A stretch of 64,000 bases of DNA from Amblyomma americanum (GCF_052857255.1 NC_135497.1:190687485-190751484), one strand, 5' to 3'; shown: positions 1 through 11,400, counted from the stretch's first letter. Made by a program: numbers and translations. Notes: generated from the sequence alone by a model not told the origin.

Positions 1-149
1 CTGCTTCGAGAATCGGGAGCGAACCAATGAGATCCTATTCTCGTGGCGTGAGTTTCAGCATCGCCTCCTAGAGAACTGCAGCAGCGTTAACCGTTGCGAA
101 GGGGCTGAACGCGGTCTACAGCCACGCGTTCAGCTGCTCAACTAGAACG
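1..149. other. Window start, unassigned sequence
   Basis: No reading frame or repeat boundary can be supported here. It may be the upstream, more decayed part of the LINE that becomes readable at about 150. Confidence 0.3.
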
Positions 150-2110
150 ATGCCACGTTTTCGCCTAGAAAATATGAAGTTAAATCAAGGTATTTGGAGC
201 ATTCGGAGGTCGCTTTTGACTCAATATGTACTTTTACGGCTAAAATAAGAAATGATCGACAAACCTAGAAGCTATCCGAACAAGGAAATTCTAGCATTAG
301 ACCTCAAAGGTGCATTTGGCAATCTCAATCATGATATCATAAACAAAAATTTACAGGACTTCAATTGTGGTTGAAGGACGTATAATTACAACAAAGAATT
401 TCTCTCGAACCTAGGAGCTAGGCTCAATGTTGGAGAAGTCAAGTCGGAGTTCACGCGTCTGTGAAGTAGGGGCACACCGCAGGGGGCAGTGCTGTCCCCT
501 TTGCTCTTCAACATTGCACTATTAGGACTACCGAGTAGGTTGGACAGCATACACGATGTCAGGCACTCACTGTATGCTGACAAAATTACGATTTGTACCT
601 CCGGAAAGTCAATTGGGAGCATACAGGAAAGACTGCAATGTGCGGCAGATACCGTGAAAGAATACGCTTATAGCTGTGGAATCCAATGCGCACAGAACAA
701 ATCAAACAGGAAGAAATGAGACTCTGACCCTGTTGCAGTATTTTTGGGGGAGCGCAAATTCAAGAGGTGCCACTTGCGAAAATCTTAGGTCTGTTAATAG
801 ACGCCAAGGGCAACAACACTGAAGTGAGTAGGCGACTGCAGGCAACAACTGAGCAAGTGGCGAGAATTATTAGTAGGGTATCAAACCACAAGCATGAACT
901 TAAAGAAAAAGAAGATAAAGCTAATACAGGCTTTATTGTGAGCAGGATAGCTTATACTGCATCTTATCTGAAATGGAAGAAAAGTGAGAACAAGCTGGGC
1001 GTCATAATACGCAAAGTATATAAAAGAGCACTGGTATCCCGGTCAACGCAGAACAGAAAGATTACTAGACATGAGCATTCACAATACTGTAGATGAAATT
1101 ACTGAAGGCCGTTCGATATCGCAGAGGATACGGCTTTCAGGAAGCAGAACAGGAAGAGTCGTACTCGATAGACTAAGGGTCCCATGCATTTGGTATACGG
1201 AGGACAAAGAAGGCTTCGGAGGTCAGCATAGAAGCAAGATCGAGATGCAGCCCGAGAAGTTTGCACCCCGAATATGACAAGAAAAGAAGGAAGGCTAGGG
1301 CAAACGCCATCACGAGAACATGGGGCACGATTGAAGAGGCAATTTACGTGGACGCGGCAGGACCGGTCAACTGCATATCAGCGATACCATGCACGCATTC
1401 GTAACGGAAATTATAGTTAATGGGGCATCAATTCGATGCCAGAGAATCGCCCAGGCTGAGGAAGCGGCGATGGCTTCTCCGAAGGTATCGTGTGTTATTA
1501 CGGACTCCAAAACTGCATGTCGTAACTATACAAGAGGAAGGATTGGTAAACACGCAAACAGAATAATCAGAACTCAAAAAGATACACACTTTAAATCCAC
1601 AGTCATATGGACTCTAGGAAAGTCTGGGGATGTTGGAAATGGAGGCGCTCACGCTGCTGTCCGCGCGCTATTACCCCGGGTCCCCAAACATTCGCCGGAA
1701 CATAATTATTCTGAACCACTATTAAGCTACAGGGATTTACTCCAACATTTGAGCTTAACGAGGAAAGTGTACGCCTAACCACAGAAAAATCTAAACAGGC
1801 AGCAAGGGGTCATTTTAAGGAAATTGCAATATATAAATCCTGTCAAATTCAGCTAAATATGTTTCCAAATTCGTATGATCTGCACTGCGCCTTCTGCGGT
1901 GAAATGGCTGACTTATACGATATGGTATGGGCATGCCAGAAAAACCCAGCTATACCAAGACTCAATAACCCAACAAGTGAGGACTGGGAGGCGGCGCTGT
2001 CCAGGTCACATTCGGAGGAGCAGTTTTCGTTGGTAAATCGGTTAAGAGCGGCAGCAAAAGCCAATGGGCTCCTTGAATGAGGGCCGGCCCACCCAAACAT
2101 TCCATCCATT
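150..2110 (+). mobile_element. Decayed non-LTR retrotransposon (LINE), RT + RNase H + C-terminal zinc finger
   Basis: This is an old LINE copy whose protein can be followed only by hopping frames. Near 290-345 the RT motif LDLKGAFGNLNH appears, the family's catalytic 'LDLKGAFDNV' segment. At 475-600 come TPQGAVLSPLLFNIALLGLP and LYADKITI. The latter is the YADD catalytic box with the second aspartate replaced by lysine, so this RT could not be active. At 1490-1560 'TDSKTACRNYTRGRI' and at 1625-1680 'GNGGAHAAVRALLP' resemble the ends of an RNase H domain. At 1859-2080 a CxxC...C segment plus the basic helix 'LVNRLRAAAKANG' matches the usual C-terminus of tick LINEs of this sort. Several stops and frameshifts interrupt it. 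The I/Jockey-group assignment is inference from the RT-RNase H order. Confidence 0.8.
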
Positions 2111-2230
2111 AAACGTTTCTCTCTCTCTCTCTCGGAGGTCGCCGACCGAGAAATGGCCAGTCCCCACAGCGGGTATGTGCCATTCTTCACTTGAGGACGA
2201 CAAGAAGAATTTGTAATGTTGGCTTGAAAA
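2111..2230 (+). repeat. LINE 3' tail with CT microsatellite
   Basis: A (tc)n run at about 2119-2134 is followed by 'ggccagtccccacagcgggt' and 'atgtgccattcttc'. The same phrase recurs at about 10280-10320, 18060-18100 (reverse strand) and 21030-21070. It is a 3'-untranslated signature shared by several LINE copies in this window. Confidence 0.55.
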
Positions 2231-2589
2231 AAAAAGAGGTAGAAGGCGAAGAAGAAAGAGGTAACCTCGATCTGTAATCTAGACGTCTGCCTTGTTAAAA
2301 GTTTCCCTTTTCCTATTTGTTTTACAGCTCATGCCCATGATATATTCATATTCACGCCTTCTTATTTCTTGCATGTAAAGCCCTCTTCCCTCATTTGCTC
2401 CTCTATCCCACATGAGTCAATCCGTTAGCTCTCATAGTAATCACAGAGTTTCTCCTCGTAGCCAGTCTTCTGCTTTCAAATATATATTTTGCTAAATACC
2501 TTGAGCATTAAGACGCCGCCACCCGAGTATTGGCCCAGCTCCCACAGTGGGTACAGATGAGTTATATACATTGGTTATGGGTAAATGAA

Positions 2590-2863
2590 GACGGTGTAAC
2601 TTCCTCGTTCTCGGTGTAAGCATCCACTGCGCCGTAAGCGAAGCGATGAGGGAGGGAGTGAAAGACGGAATAAAGAAAGAGCTGCCGTTAGGGAAGGGCT
2701 CCAGAATAATTTGTGCCATCTGGTTTCTTTTTAACGTGTACTGAAATCGCACAGCATACGTGCGTTTGTGCATTTCGCCTACATCAAAACGCGGCCGGTA
2801 TTTGATTCCGCATCCTTGGGATCAGCATCCGAACGTCGCAAACAGTGAGTCGCTGCAGCGGGC
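2590..2863 (-). mobile_element. tRNA-derived SINE, degenerate copy
   Basis: Read on the minus strand, a degenerate tRNA-like head is followed by the SINE body: 'tcagtacacgttaaaaag', a pyrimidine-rich 'ctttcactccctccctcatc' stretch and the 'ttacggcgcagtgg' segment. The order matches the full-length copy at 52482-52798. It is diverged and lacks a clear target duplication. Confidence 0.75.
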
Positions 2864-3089
2864 AAGTGGGCATGTGCCATGTTCCATTTGAGGACAACAC
2901 AATTCAATTTGGACTGGAAAGAAGTAGCAGACGGAGGACAAGAAGGCAGATGTCAGGCTCATTTGTGGCGCCATACCTAAACTGCCGGATGAACGGGATT
3001 TATGGGGATGTGTATGTGCGCATACACAAGAATTTGTTAAGTCCCTTTTGTGGAAGCTGAGTTATATGCGGACAAAATCTGAACTTCCG

Positions 3090-3168
3090 CATCATCGCGC
3101 CCGTGTCGAACCCGTGTCTTTCGGGCCAGCAGCCGAGCGCCATAACCACTCAGCCACCGCGGCCCCCA
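3090..3168 (-). mobile_element. SINE tRNA-like head fragment (Ruka type)
   Basis: The minus strand reads 'gccgcggtggctgagtggtt' and 'ggctgctggcccgaaagaca', then a B-box-like 'gggttcgaca'. This is the same head as the Ruka-like SINE at 9752. The body is absent, so it is 3'-truncated. Confidence 0.7.
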
Positions 3169-3455
3169 AAGGATAGAAAAACAGAAAAAGACAGATGCAA
3201 ATTAAGTTTCTGGAATGTAACTTGTAGCAGTCGTAAAGCGGCGACAAAGAGAAGAAAGGGATCAATTGTTTCTGGCCAGCACTCCTCACCTGAGGCCAAC
3301 AACAAAATTATGGACACAAAGGAGAGATCGCGGGACCAGGCCTACAGAGGTAAAAATTTAACTGCAGCACACGACAACCTGGTCACGCGAAGGAAGCTTC
3401 AAGTTTGCGATATCGCCAAAATTTACTCTTCCAAGTGAACAGAAGATGCTGAAAA
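3169..3455. other. No supported feature
   Basis: This stretch has open frames of about 100 codons, but no motif, repeat match or splice structure was recognised. Confidence 0.3.
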
Positions 3456-4042
3456 TCACCTAAGGAAATAAGCGCTGATGCGGCAAATTCTCGCATGTAA
3501 GTACACGTACGAAACGTGGCCGCTGTAATGTACACGCAGGTCGGATAGGAGATCTACGATTGAAACAATCAGAGATGCCTGCGCTAAAGCGTGAGCAATT
3601 TCTTTGAAATGATGGCCCCTGTGGCCAGGAACCAACACCAACCGAACTGAGTAGGGATCAGAAACTTGATCATGCGAAGTGACTGCAATTCGGTAGGCGC
3701 GTACAGAGAAGTGCATAAGGATAATGAGTTCGTAATTATTATTACCGCAGAAAAAGAGTTGGGTAACTTGCGCAGAGGAAGAACCGCTGCTAAAAACTCA
3801 GCCAAATAAATAGAAGTGAAATCAGACGGAGAGAAAGCGACCAGTCAAGGGACTGGGAGAAAATGCCCACACCTGTCTTTTCTTCACAGCGAGGCATCGG
3901 TAGCAATTGCAACATGGGAGCGAAAGGTCAAGTTTTTGCAACATATTGTTGTGCAAAAGAAAATGCATTAATTTGGCATTGCGGGGATAAATATCAGCAA
4001 GGATGATGTCCACAAATGAGTTGATGGACCGCACCGGGACAA
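3456..4042 (-). mobile_element. LINE fragment (RNase H region), distal half of a split copy
   Basis: The minus strand encodes, over shifted frames, 'DIYPRNAKL', 'VWAFSPSP', 'AEFLAAVLPLRKLPNSFSAV', 'TNSLSLCTSLYAPT' and 'LVPGHRGHHFKEIAHALAQA'. Each aligns with the RNase H region of the intact LINE ORF at 18298-19758 (there AELLAV, TDSLS, WVPGHMGFHLNEVADSLAR). Catalytic residues have partly gone: TDS has become TNS and EVADSLA has become EIAHALA. The copy continues at 5196-5715 and is interrupted by a SINE. Confidence 0.8.
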
Positions 4043-4088
4043 TTTCAGATGCGACGTCAGTGCACGTTAAAGATCCCCAGGTGGTCGA
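4043..4088 (+). mobile_element. SINE, left part of an interrupted copy
   Basis: The SINE core 'gacgtcagtgcacgttaaag' and 'ccccaggtggtcga' sits directly in the minus-strand LINE. The SINE breaks off at 4088 and resumes at 5019. Confidence 0.8.
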
Positions 4089-5018
4089 CTGGATTGGAAA
4101 ACGTTTATTGCCAGCACTGAACCCTAGTGAGCACTATACTAGATGGCTTCGAGCCCATGGCTCTCGGCGACCTTGTGAGCCCACTCAGTGGCCCGTACAT
4201 GCGTCAACGTGTCTGAGCTGGCCAGTATAGCTTCCCACCGCTTTAGAAGGGACTGGCAGAAAGGTAGGTGGGGATTGCAAGAGAAAGCAAGCATAGCAGG
4301 GGCGGCAGAAAGGTAGGTAGGCGGATGAATTAAGGATTGGATTGGAAAACGTTTATTGTCAGCAGTGAATCCCAGTGAGCACTACACTAGATGGCTTCGA
4401 GCCCATGGCTCTCAGCGATCTTGTGAGCCCACTCAGTAACCCGGACTTGGGTCAACGGGTCTGAGCTGGCCAGTATAGCCTTCCACCGCTCTATAGAGAA
4501 GGGACTGGTAGTAGGTCCGCCGGTGGCGGCGCCTTTTTGAAGCTCCATAGAATGTGGTCGTATCCGGCTATCTCGCTGCATTCTTTGAACATAGGATTGT
4601 ATTGCGTTGAATACATGAGTGCTATCGACGGGCTAAAGAAGGCTCGCGTCTAGACCCTACGCCACGTTACCTCCTGGCTTTTGTCGAGCTTTTTATCTGG
4701 TGGCGGATAGATCCTCCTTTCCAGATAAATCTGACTGGTGTAGTCATGAAAGGATACGAATGTCTCTCTCGTGAAATTTGGGACTCAAACCCGGCTCATT
4801 GCTCGGCTGGCATAGCCTCGAGCTATACTGTGGGACAACTCGTTTCCCTGTTCCCAGAGTCTGCCGGCACCCATATCAGTTCCACCCATTTTTGGTCCCA
4901 GTCGTGATCTCTTAGGATTCCTTCTGCCTCTTGAGAGATCATACCCCGCGCGAAATTGTTTATAGCGACCTTGGAGTCGCTAATTATGGCAAAATTGCCG
5001 ACCGAAGTGCGATAATTA
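4089..5018 (-). mobile_element. LINE 3' fragment inserted into the SINE, with 13-bp target duplication
   Basis: The segment is flanked on both sides by cccaggtggtcga (4076-4088 and 5019-5031). This is a 13-bp duplication of SINE sequence, so it is a separate later insertion. It contains two copies of a LINE 3' end in direct order: 4091-4260 and 4331-4500 both begin 'ggattggaaaacgtttattg'. On the minus strand the second reads out a C-terminal tail, including 'ERWKAILASSDPLTQVRVTEW', at about 4581-4387. The doubled 3' end suggests insertion of one truncated copy next to another, or a local duplication. Confidence 0.75.
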
Positions 5019-5195
5019 CCCAGGTGGTCGAAATTATTCCGGAGCCCTCCACTACAGCACCTCTATCTTCCTTTCTTCTTTCACTCCCCCCTTAATCCCT
5101 TCCCTTACAGCGTGATTCAGGTGTTCACCGAGATTTGAGACAGAAACTGCGCCATTTCCTTTTCTCACAAACCAATTTTCAATTTTTCATTTATT
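5019..5195 (+). mobile_element. SINE, right part of the interrupted copy
   Basis: It continues from the target duplication with 'attattccggagccctccac', a pyrimidine-rich run, 'gagacagaaactgcgccatt' and an AT-rich 3' end. Layout is as in the 52482 copy. Confidence 0.8.
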
Positions 5196-5715
5196 GGCTC
5201 AAGCAAGGATTCAACAAAACATATCTGGAGATTGTGAAAACGATACCATCCGACACGAAAGGATTTCCCTGGATGACCAAGAAAAATCAACTGGGCACAT
5301 GCTGCTACGAATGGTATAAGTTTAAGAACGATGTCTGAGGACAAAATCTTAAAGTAAAATATGGCACCTGCGCCGGAAGATATAAAACATTGTTGGCCAC
5401 AAATTTAGGGAGTCCCAAACAAAAGCGCAGGAGAGGGCGCAGTTTGTATGCGGGCGCACCAGAGAACAAAACGCAGCCAAATTTTAAGGTGAGGCGGATA
5501 TACATTTTATACATCATTAAAAGAGTGTGTCTGTGCATGCTGCTCAGTCCAACCGCCCGAAATCCTTTCGCGGCAACCTGATCTATATATGTGCCCACCA
5601 AGAGAGAGGCGTCGTATGTAACTCCGAGATACTTAACAGAGCCTACTTGAGGAATCACGCGATGCAGGTAAGCAAGCGAAGTGTTTATCAAAAGAGGAAT
5701 CGGAAAAATCAACTA
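5196..5715 (-). mobile_element. LINE fragment (RT thumb), proximal half of the split copy
   Basis: The minus strand encodes 'GSVKYLGVTYDASLLVGTYI', 'RHTLLMMYKMYIRLTLKFG' and 'LFSGAPAYKLRPLLRFCLGL'. These are near matches to the start of the intact LINE ORF at 18298-19758. Down to about 5200 the degenerate translation still follows that ORF. The 3456-4042 and 5196-5715 segments are therefore one LINE split by the SINE. Confidence 0.8.
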
Positions 5716-5909
5716 CGCGCATTTGTTTACATTTTGACGAAGGTGAGCACCGGATAACAATTGGTCAAGGGCACTTAAATATGGCTAACGACATGTAAAT
5801 GGATTGCAAGTAGGGCTGTGAGAATAGTACTTTTTCCAAACAGAATCCAATACGAATACTGTACCTAAATTAGCAACCCAACTGAATACGAATAGTACAG
5901 CTAAAAACC

Positions 5910-7270
5910 GAACCTAAGTCCCGTTGTATTTAACCTGTATGTCAATGACCTCGTCGCTGCTATTCGTACCTCTACATTTCAATGCACTGACGACACAGTT
6001 ATTTTTTCTCAAGGTTCCCGTTTGTCAGACACATTTCTCTCCTGTAGAATGCGATGATTAGCGTTATGAATTGTTTTGCTGCAAATGTAATTAACGTAAG
6101 CGTCTCCAAAACGCAGCTTGTTTTTTTCACAATCCTTTGTTTCCACTCCTGGTGCACCGTTCATCTAGTTCTCCTTGCAATTGTTCACTCGTTCCATATG
6201 TTTCCTCTGTTAAATTCTTGGGTGTCTTACTTGACAGTGGCTTCACCTGGAATTCCCACCTTGTTTATTTATGCTCAAGGCTACGTACAGTGTCAGGTAC
6301 ATTATACAGCATCAGATAGATATTACATGCCTCTGTCCGTTCGTAAAATAACTTTACAAGTACTGGGTTATGGTATACCTCGCTATGGGAATGCTGTGTT
6401 CGGTCATTGTGCGTTTCTATGGAAAAACAAATAAACTCTATCCTTCGATCTATTTTAAAAAATGATTAGCTATGATTTAGGATTAGCCCCCGGCGCTGAC
6501 ATTTTTAAAGCCCTACGATTCTCAGTTTTCATTGCCCTTCTCAAAAAACTCCGGTCATGAGTCATTTTTGGTCAAACAAGAACAAAGTAGAATATGTTGC
6601 TGCACGTTTTCTCCGGCGTAAGCACTCTTGTCGGGTGTCTTGCTGCTGTGCCATATGTGGTCAGCAAACTTGTAGTTAATTCATTCCTTTCTGTCTTAAT
6701 CAGATACCATCATGTGCCTATCGCGTGAAAACAAAGTATTAACTAAAACAAATTCTTCGTTGCATTAACTTCGAATATTCCAGCTCGGTCTTTTTTTCTT
6801 TAAGGTTCATTAAATTCATACTCATCTTATGAATTCGCAGCCTAAACAGGAAGATCTTTTGTTACGGCCACTTGATTAAACATACTGACATGCAAGACTA
6901 GAGCGTGAAGAGAGAAATTTTTCTGTTTTGTTTTCTTGTTCTGTACCTTGCTAATATCATATGTATGCTGGGTCGTCGTTTTTATTGTTCAATTCAAATT
7001 GCTATCATTGGCTGTTAGCACGCAAAAAAATTCGACAGTTTTAAGGGATTATATAAACGCATCGTCACTTCTCGGTTGTTGTGCATTAGGTAAGCTTCCT
7101 CATGCTACATTTCAGTGTAAGTTATGCGGTTTGTTTTATTTCACTTCCCATTGTTGTTAGTGCTATTTCGTCTTGTGTGATATATCCCAATGTGAACGCT
7201 GCCTGTTGGCAGCGGGCCCTTCAAGCCGAATGCGGCTTCGGCAGGCTTATTATGTATTAGTGATGATGAA
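5910..7270 (+). mobile_element. CR1/L2-like LINE 3' portion, decayed
   Basis: Near 5915-6005 the frame gives 'VVFNLYVNDLVAAI' and then 'CTDDTVIFSQ', a version of the YADD catalytic box. At 6200-6319 comes 'SVKFLGVLLDSGFTWNSHL', the RT thumb typical of CR1/L2-like elements. At 6405-6540 'FLWKNKINSILR' and 'GADIFKALRFSVFIALL' resemble the C-terminal end of that group. A 3' tail with the hairpin-like 'aagccgaatgcggcttcggc' ends near 7240. Frameshifts and stops are frequent. Both flanks (5790-5905 and 7285-7390) are rich in 'cgaatac', suggesting insertion into an older AT-rich repeat. Confidence 0.7.
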
Positions 7271-7599
7271 ATTCTCATTGTAATACAGCATTGAATTAAG
7301 AATACGAATGAAATAGTGAGATCACTGAATCGAACATGAATCAGATATTTTTACTTATATTCGCTGCGTGTGCGAATATTCTATGAGAAATCGTGAAAAA
7401 CAGCAAAGCGCTGCTTTCGCAGTTATAGCTGTATCTGTTAAAAGACGAAACACTGATCTTCATTTGGGCGGTCGCAACGCAAAGTCAGTGCATTAACTTT
7501 ATCATTGTCATGTTATGCGCATAGGAAACGTACCTCTTGCAGTTGATAACAGAAGAAAAATATAGAGCCGCCACATCTCAATGCATGAGGCGGGCGAGA
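7271..7599. other. No supported feature; AT-rich repeat flank
   Basis: It resembles the 5790-5905 flank in its 'cgaata' content. No gene was seen. Confidence 0.3.
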
Positions 7600-8560
7600 G
7601 CTACGTATGAGACATGGCCTCCGAGGACAGGCATAAAGGCCGGGTTTACTCACCAGCCTGGGCCCTGCCGCGTCGTCCATTCCATGAGGCTATGAGTAGT
7701 ACTAACACAGCCAAGGGAATTGGCCGCACCGCGGCGCTGAACCCTCCATTCTCCAACGAGGCAGTAAAGGGGGGTATGGGCTGGGCAACGTTCGAAGCAC
7801 AGGAAGCGCAGAGTAAAGTACTATACGAAGAGCATCTGAGGAAATTGGACGATAACAGGTGGGCAGCTAAGGTATTTAAAACCTGTACAGAAAGAGCGTT
7901 GGCACACAGTGGCGAAAACAAACTATAAAGCTGGCCAGTAAGTTTTCCAGAGACGAGGAAGGAGAAAGAAAGAGCATTAAACGACAGGTTAAAAACGTCG
8001 AAGGTAAAAATTGGATAGAGTCAACGGAAAACAAGCATAGTGTAGAACTATATCGATGCTGGAAAAGGCAGACCAGGAAGGAAACGTTTTATGATAACTC
8101 AAGAGGCAGTGCCCTGCTCTTTGAAGCTAGGTCAAGGTGTCTTAGAACGCGCAGCTACAAAAAGAAATTTAACGAAGAAGATGACACATGTGGTGTGTGT
8201 GGTAAATCTGTAGAAACAACAGAACACCTCATTCTAAATTGTGATGGTATCCATCTCGGTGTCGATGCAGGCACAGTCACTCTTCCTGAGGCTTTAGGGC
8301 TTAGAGATAACAATAGTCATGTAAATAAATCTGCGGTAGAAATTAGCAAAAAGCGATTGGAGGATTGGTGGCTCAAAAGCAGAGAGGTGACATAAGTTTT
8401 AAAGTGTAGGAAGACGTATTTTAAAGAAAATGGCGAGTTTTATTAACAACTTACAGCAGAGTTAAACAAAAAGAAAGGAAAAAAACTGAGCACGGTGGCA
8501 CCTACCACTGCCCCGTTTCAAAGGGGACGCTCCTATCTTCCATCCATCCATCCATGCGCA
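7600..8560 (+). mobile_element. LINE C-terminal segment with CCHC-type finger and 3' tail
   Basis: A 104-codon frame (7614-7928) gives 'WATFEAQEAQSKVLYEEHLRK', typical of the region before the terminal finger. At 8180-8395 'CGVCGKSVETTEHLILNC' (CxxC...H...C) is followed by 'NKSAVEISKKRLEDWW', a common tick LINE C-terminus. Between them are frameshifts. The copy ends with 'ccgtttcaaaggggacgctc' and a short (catc)n tail near 8540-8555. Confidence 0.75.
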
Positions 8561-8619
8561 TACCGATCGCGGCAGCATGAGACGCGGCGTGTATGGTTCC
8601 TGTTTATAGAATAGTCGTG

Positions 8620-8905
8620 GATTGGATTGGAAACCATCTATTTCGTCGGAAGGCAAACTGCAGATGATCCGTGTAGGTGGCTATCAGTCCACGGCTGACA
8701 GCCACCTGAGTTGCCCATTTAATGGCCCGAATTTGATCGCCCAGGCCTGAGCTGGCCAACACGGCCTCCCATTGCTCGACAGTATATGAACTTGTATTAG
8801 AGACTCCGGTGGCGGCTCCTCTTTACAGTTCCACAATATGCGATCGTAAGTGGCTATTTCTCCACGTAATGTACATTCCTGGTCGAAATCACCGGGGTAG
8901 AATTT
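8620..8905 (-). mobile_element. LINE 3' fragment, same group as 4089-5018
   Basis: It starts with 'ggattggattggaaaccatc', and 'gcctgagctggccaacacgg' follows. These are diverged versions of the 3' ends at 4091 and 4331. On the minus strand it would encode the last residues of a LINE protein, but stops interrupt it. Confidence 0.65.
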
Positions 8906-8914
8906 TGATAGTAA

Positions 8915-9440
8915 GTGTTGCGACTCGGGTAGCGTAGTTGGGCCGGAGAGGAGACGAGGAAGATCGGAGACTGCAGGTTAGGAGGAAGGCGAGGAAAACT
9001 TTCTACAACTATTTACGTCATGTACACGTACAGCAACTGAGAGTGCTTCTCAGTTAAAGAGTCTCGATGAGAGGGAGCAACTCGGCCGTATTCGGTGCCG
9101 AGTTTTATTGGGTTTTTCCACCCTGATATCCCTAGATGGAGGCCGGGCCTGCCGAGGAAGGCGTGTCCTGAAAAGTTCACTGTGCCACTCATCACGCACT
9201 CTATCCTTGGGGCACAGGCCACCGTCACGTGTTGAGCTTGAGTCCTGGATGCCATCTCCGTCGTGCAGACACCGGAATATCCGCGAGTGGCGTTCCCACG
9301 GTTCGCAGGTGGTCGCACGTGTTCCTCATTAGTGCACCGCACGGATTACGCACAAGGCCACGCTGGGTAGGAATACCGCTCGCCGACAGCTTCCCATTCG
9401 GAAGACGAATGCCGCTGTCAAACATAGGATGACTGGACAC
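8915..9440 (-). repeat. LTR-like dispersed repeat, partner of 34930-35705
   Basis: The segment at about 9135-9310 ('gaggccgggcctgccgagga', 'tgttgagcttgag', 'gtccgcgagtggcgtt'-like) is homologous to the reverse complement of about 35390-35570. It is a two-copy family within the window, in opposite orientations. The better copy at 35 kb has an AATATAAA-like polyadenylation signal, suggesting a solo LTR, but no matching end pair or target duplication is visible. Class uncertain. Confidence 0.4.
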
Positions 9441-9751
9441 CGCTGACCACTGGATCCTCTCTGGACTGTCGATTACGGCTGGCCTTGGCAGCTATCTTCG
9501 TTCTGTAGCTTGCGGTGCACTGGCCGATCTGCGATGGGGGCTTTCAGGCAAGACAATACTGTCGCCGCTGCCGTGGATCTGCCGGGGGGATTGACCCCGC
9601 GTCGTCCTCACTGACTGAACAGCAGCCCGTGGGACAGTCCGCTGCATCCGCGCCAGTTTTCCCACTCGACGAAGGCGAAACGTAACAGACTGCCGTGCCG
9701 GGAAAAGGAGATGCCGATGGGCAGGGGACTCCAACCGCTATGCGGAGTGAG
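9441..9751. other. No supported feature
   Basis: GC-rich sequence with short open frames only; nothing recognised. Confidence 0.3.
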
Positions 9752-9988
9752 CCGCCGCGGTGGCCGAGTGGTTACGGCGCTCGGCTGCTGGCCCGAAAGA
9801 CGTGGGCTCGATCCTGGCCGCGGTGGTCGAATTTCGATGGAGGCGAAATTCTCTAGAGGCCCTTGTGCTATGCGATGTCAGTGCACGTGAAAAAACCCCA
9901 GGTGGTCGAAGTTTCCAAAGCCCTTCACTACGGCGTCTCTCATAGCCTCAGTCGCTTTGGGACGTTAAACCCCCATAAACCATATCCC
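9752..9988 (+). mobile_element. Ruka-like tRNA-derived SINE, near full length
   Basis: The head 'gccgccgcggtggccgagtg' contains an A-box-like block, and 'gggctcgatcc' is the B-box region of an RNA polymerase III promoter. The body has 'gatgtcagtgcacgtgaaaa' and 'ccccaggtggtcga'. The end is 'tttgggacgttaaaccccca'. These features match Ruka SINEs described from Rhipicephalus ticks. The copy carries no open reading frame of interest. Confidence 0.85.
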
Positions 9989-10021
9989 TTGGCGCTCCTA
10001 TTGTTGGACGCAGCAATTTAA

Positions 10022-10250
10022 ATGTTTGCTCCGCCATTGAAATTTTTATCCTCGAATCAATACGTCTTCCATAATAATTTATTGTATTTCTGTTTTATTT
10101 ATTTATTTCTGTCTTTTTTATATTCCCATTTCTGTTTTTACAAATTTAAGCTTATTAAGCCCCTTTACCACCCTCCTCCATCTCTGTCACTGAATCTGAG
10201 GTGATCTTTCTTTTCAGATCTCATCTCATTTCTGCTGCATCCAATTGAAA
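10022..10250. other. AT-rich stretch
   Basis: A T-rich segment with short homopolymer runs; no gene. Confidence 0.4.
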
Positions 10251-11283
10251 AAAAAAAGCTGGTAGACACCGCCTCTTCATGGCCAATCACTCTTGTGGGT
10301 ATGCGCCATTATACATCGAGAACAACAACAAACACATCCGAGCTCCACGATGCGATGGACTTATACTCGATAGATCCTCAAAAGCGAAGCCCTAGCTTCT
10401 CATGCTTGCCAGGACGGATGTTACTCAGCCTACGCACCACTGCGCAGTATTAGCTGGAAATTCAAATATCCATGGCCCAAAGTAACTGGGAAACCTGGAA
10501 AAATGCAACCTTTCCAACAGTGTCCGGTGCTCGATGCTGTAGAGCCTTAGAAACGTGTTGAATGACAGACGCGGCGTACTGTTTTCGATGCCGAGCTGGT
10601 TGGATGCGGCTCTTGAGGTCAGCGTGGGCGCACCATATCGAACATCCTGACTTGAAAACAAATTTGGCTAGGATGAAAGTCGTAATCCGGCCATACAACA
10701 TCCAATTTACGTAGATCCGAGGTTACTAAAATTGGCCTCACATTGTCACTTTGATAAACCTATCACATTGATTTTACAGCCTTCGGAAGTCGTCCCTCAT
10801 TTGGGATGTGAGAGCCTTTAATGGAATAATTAGGGGGCTCCTCAAACAAAAATTCCTATCATAGCTGAATCGACTCTATAGCTGTCAGAGTCTGGGGCTA
10901 CAGGAGGTAAACGAAGCCCAATTCTGACAGCTCTTAGAACGAGACGTCCTCGAAATCATCCGAGTTGCTGACTACCTGTATATATCCTGGAAGAAGAAGG
11001 AAGATAGTTGAAAAGCGACGCTCTAAGCCTCTGCCAATTCCTTTTGAGGGCTTGGAGATTTTCGCACGGGTCAGAACTACGGAGTCTATTCACAGGCGTT
11101 CTTGACTTGATGAAATTAAAAAAAAAATCAGCAGTGGCTTAGCTCAGCTAGGCCGGCATATACCTATTGAAATAACTCTAACGTCCTCGATGCCGAAGCA
11201 CTGGCCATCAGCCGTATGGTGTAGTCAGTCATCCGGCGCGTCTACTTCGCGTCTGGTTCTTCCTGCTCCATCGGACGTTATTG
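10251..11283. other. Mostly unassigned; LINE tail signature at 10280-10330
   Basis: At about 10280-10330 the 'ggccaatcactcttgtgggt' phrase repeats the LINE 3' signature. The rest (10380-11280) has no frame long enough, and no motif I recognise. Confidence 0.35.
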
Positions 11284-11390
11284 AAGAAGAACAGCGCGAA
11301 TTAGACAAGGACTGAAGGAAGACACACACGGACAGACAGGCGCTGTCCGTGTTTGTCTTCTGTCGGTCCTTAATTCGCGCTGTTATTCTT
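11284..11390. repeat. Palindrome (foldback), family with AGCGCTGT-like centre
   Basis: Left arm 11284-11335 and right arm 11343-11390 are near reverse complements of about 48 bases, meeting at 'acaggcgctgt'. The shape, and the 'gaagacacacac..ggacag' core, resemble the palindromes at 13529-13622 and 60868-61208. This points to a non-coding foldback family. Confidence 0.7.
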
Positions 11391-11400
11391 GAAAATGGCG

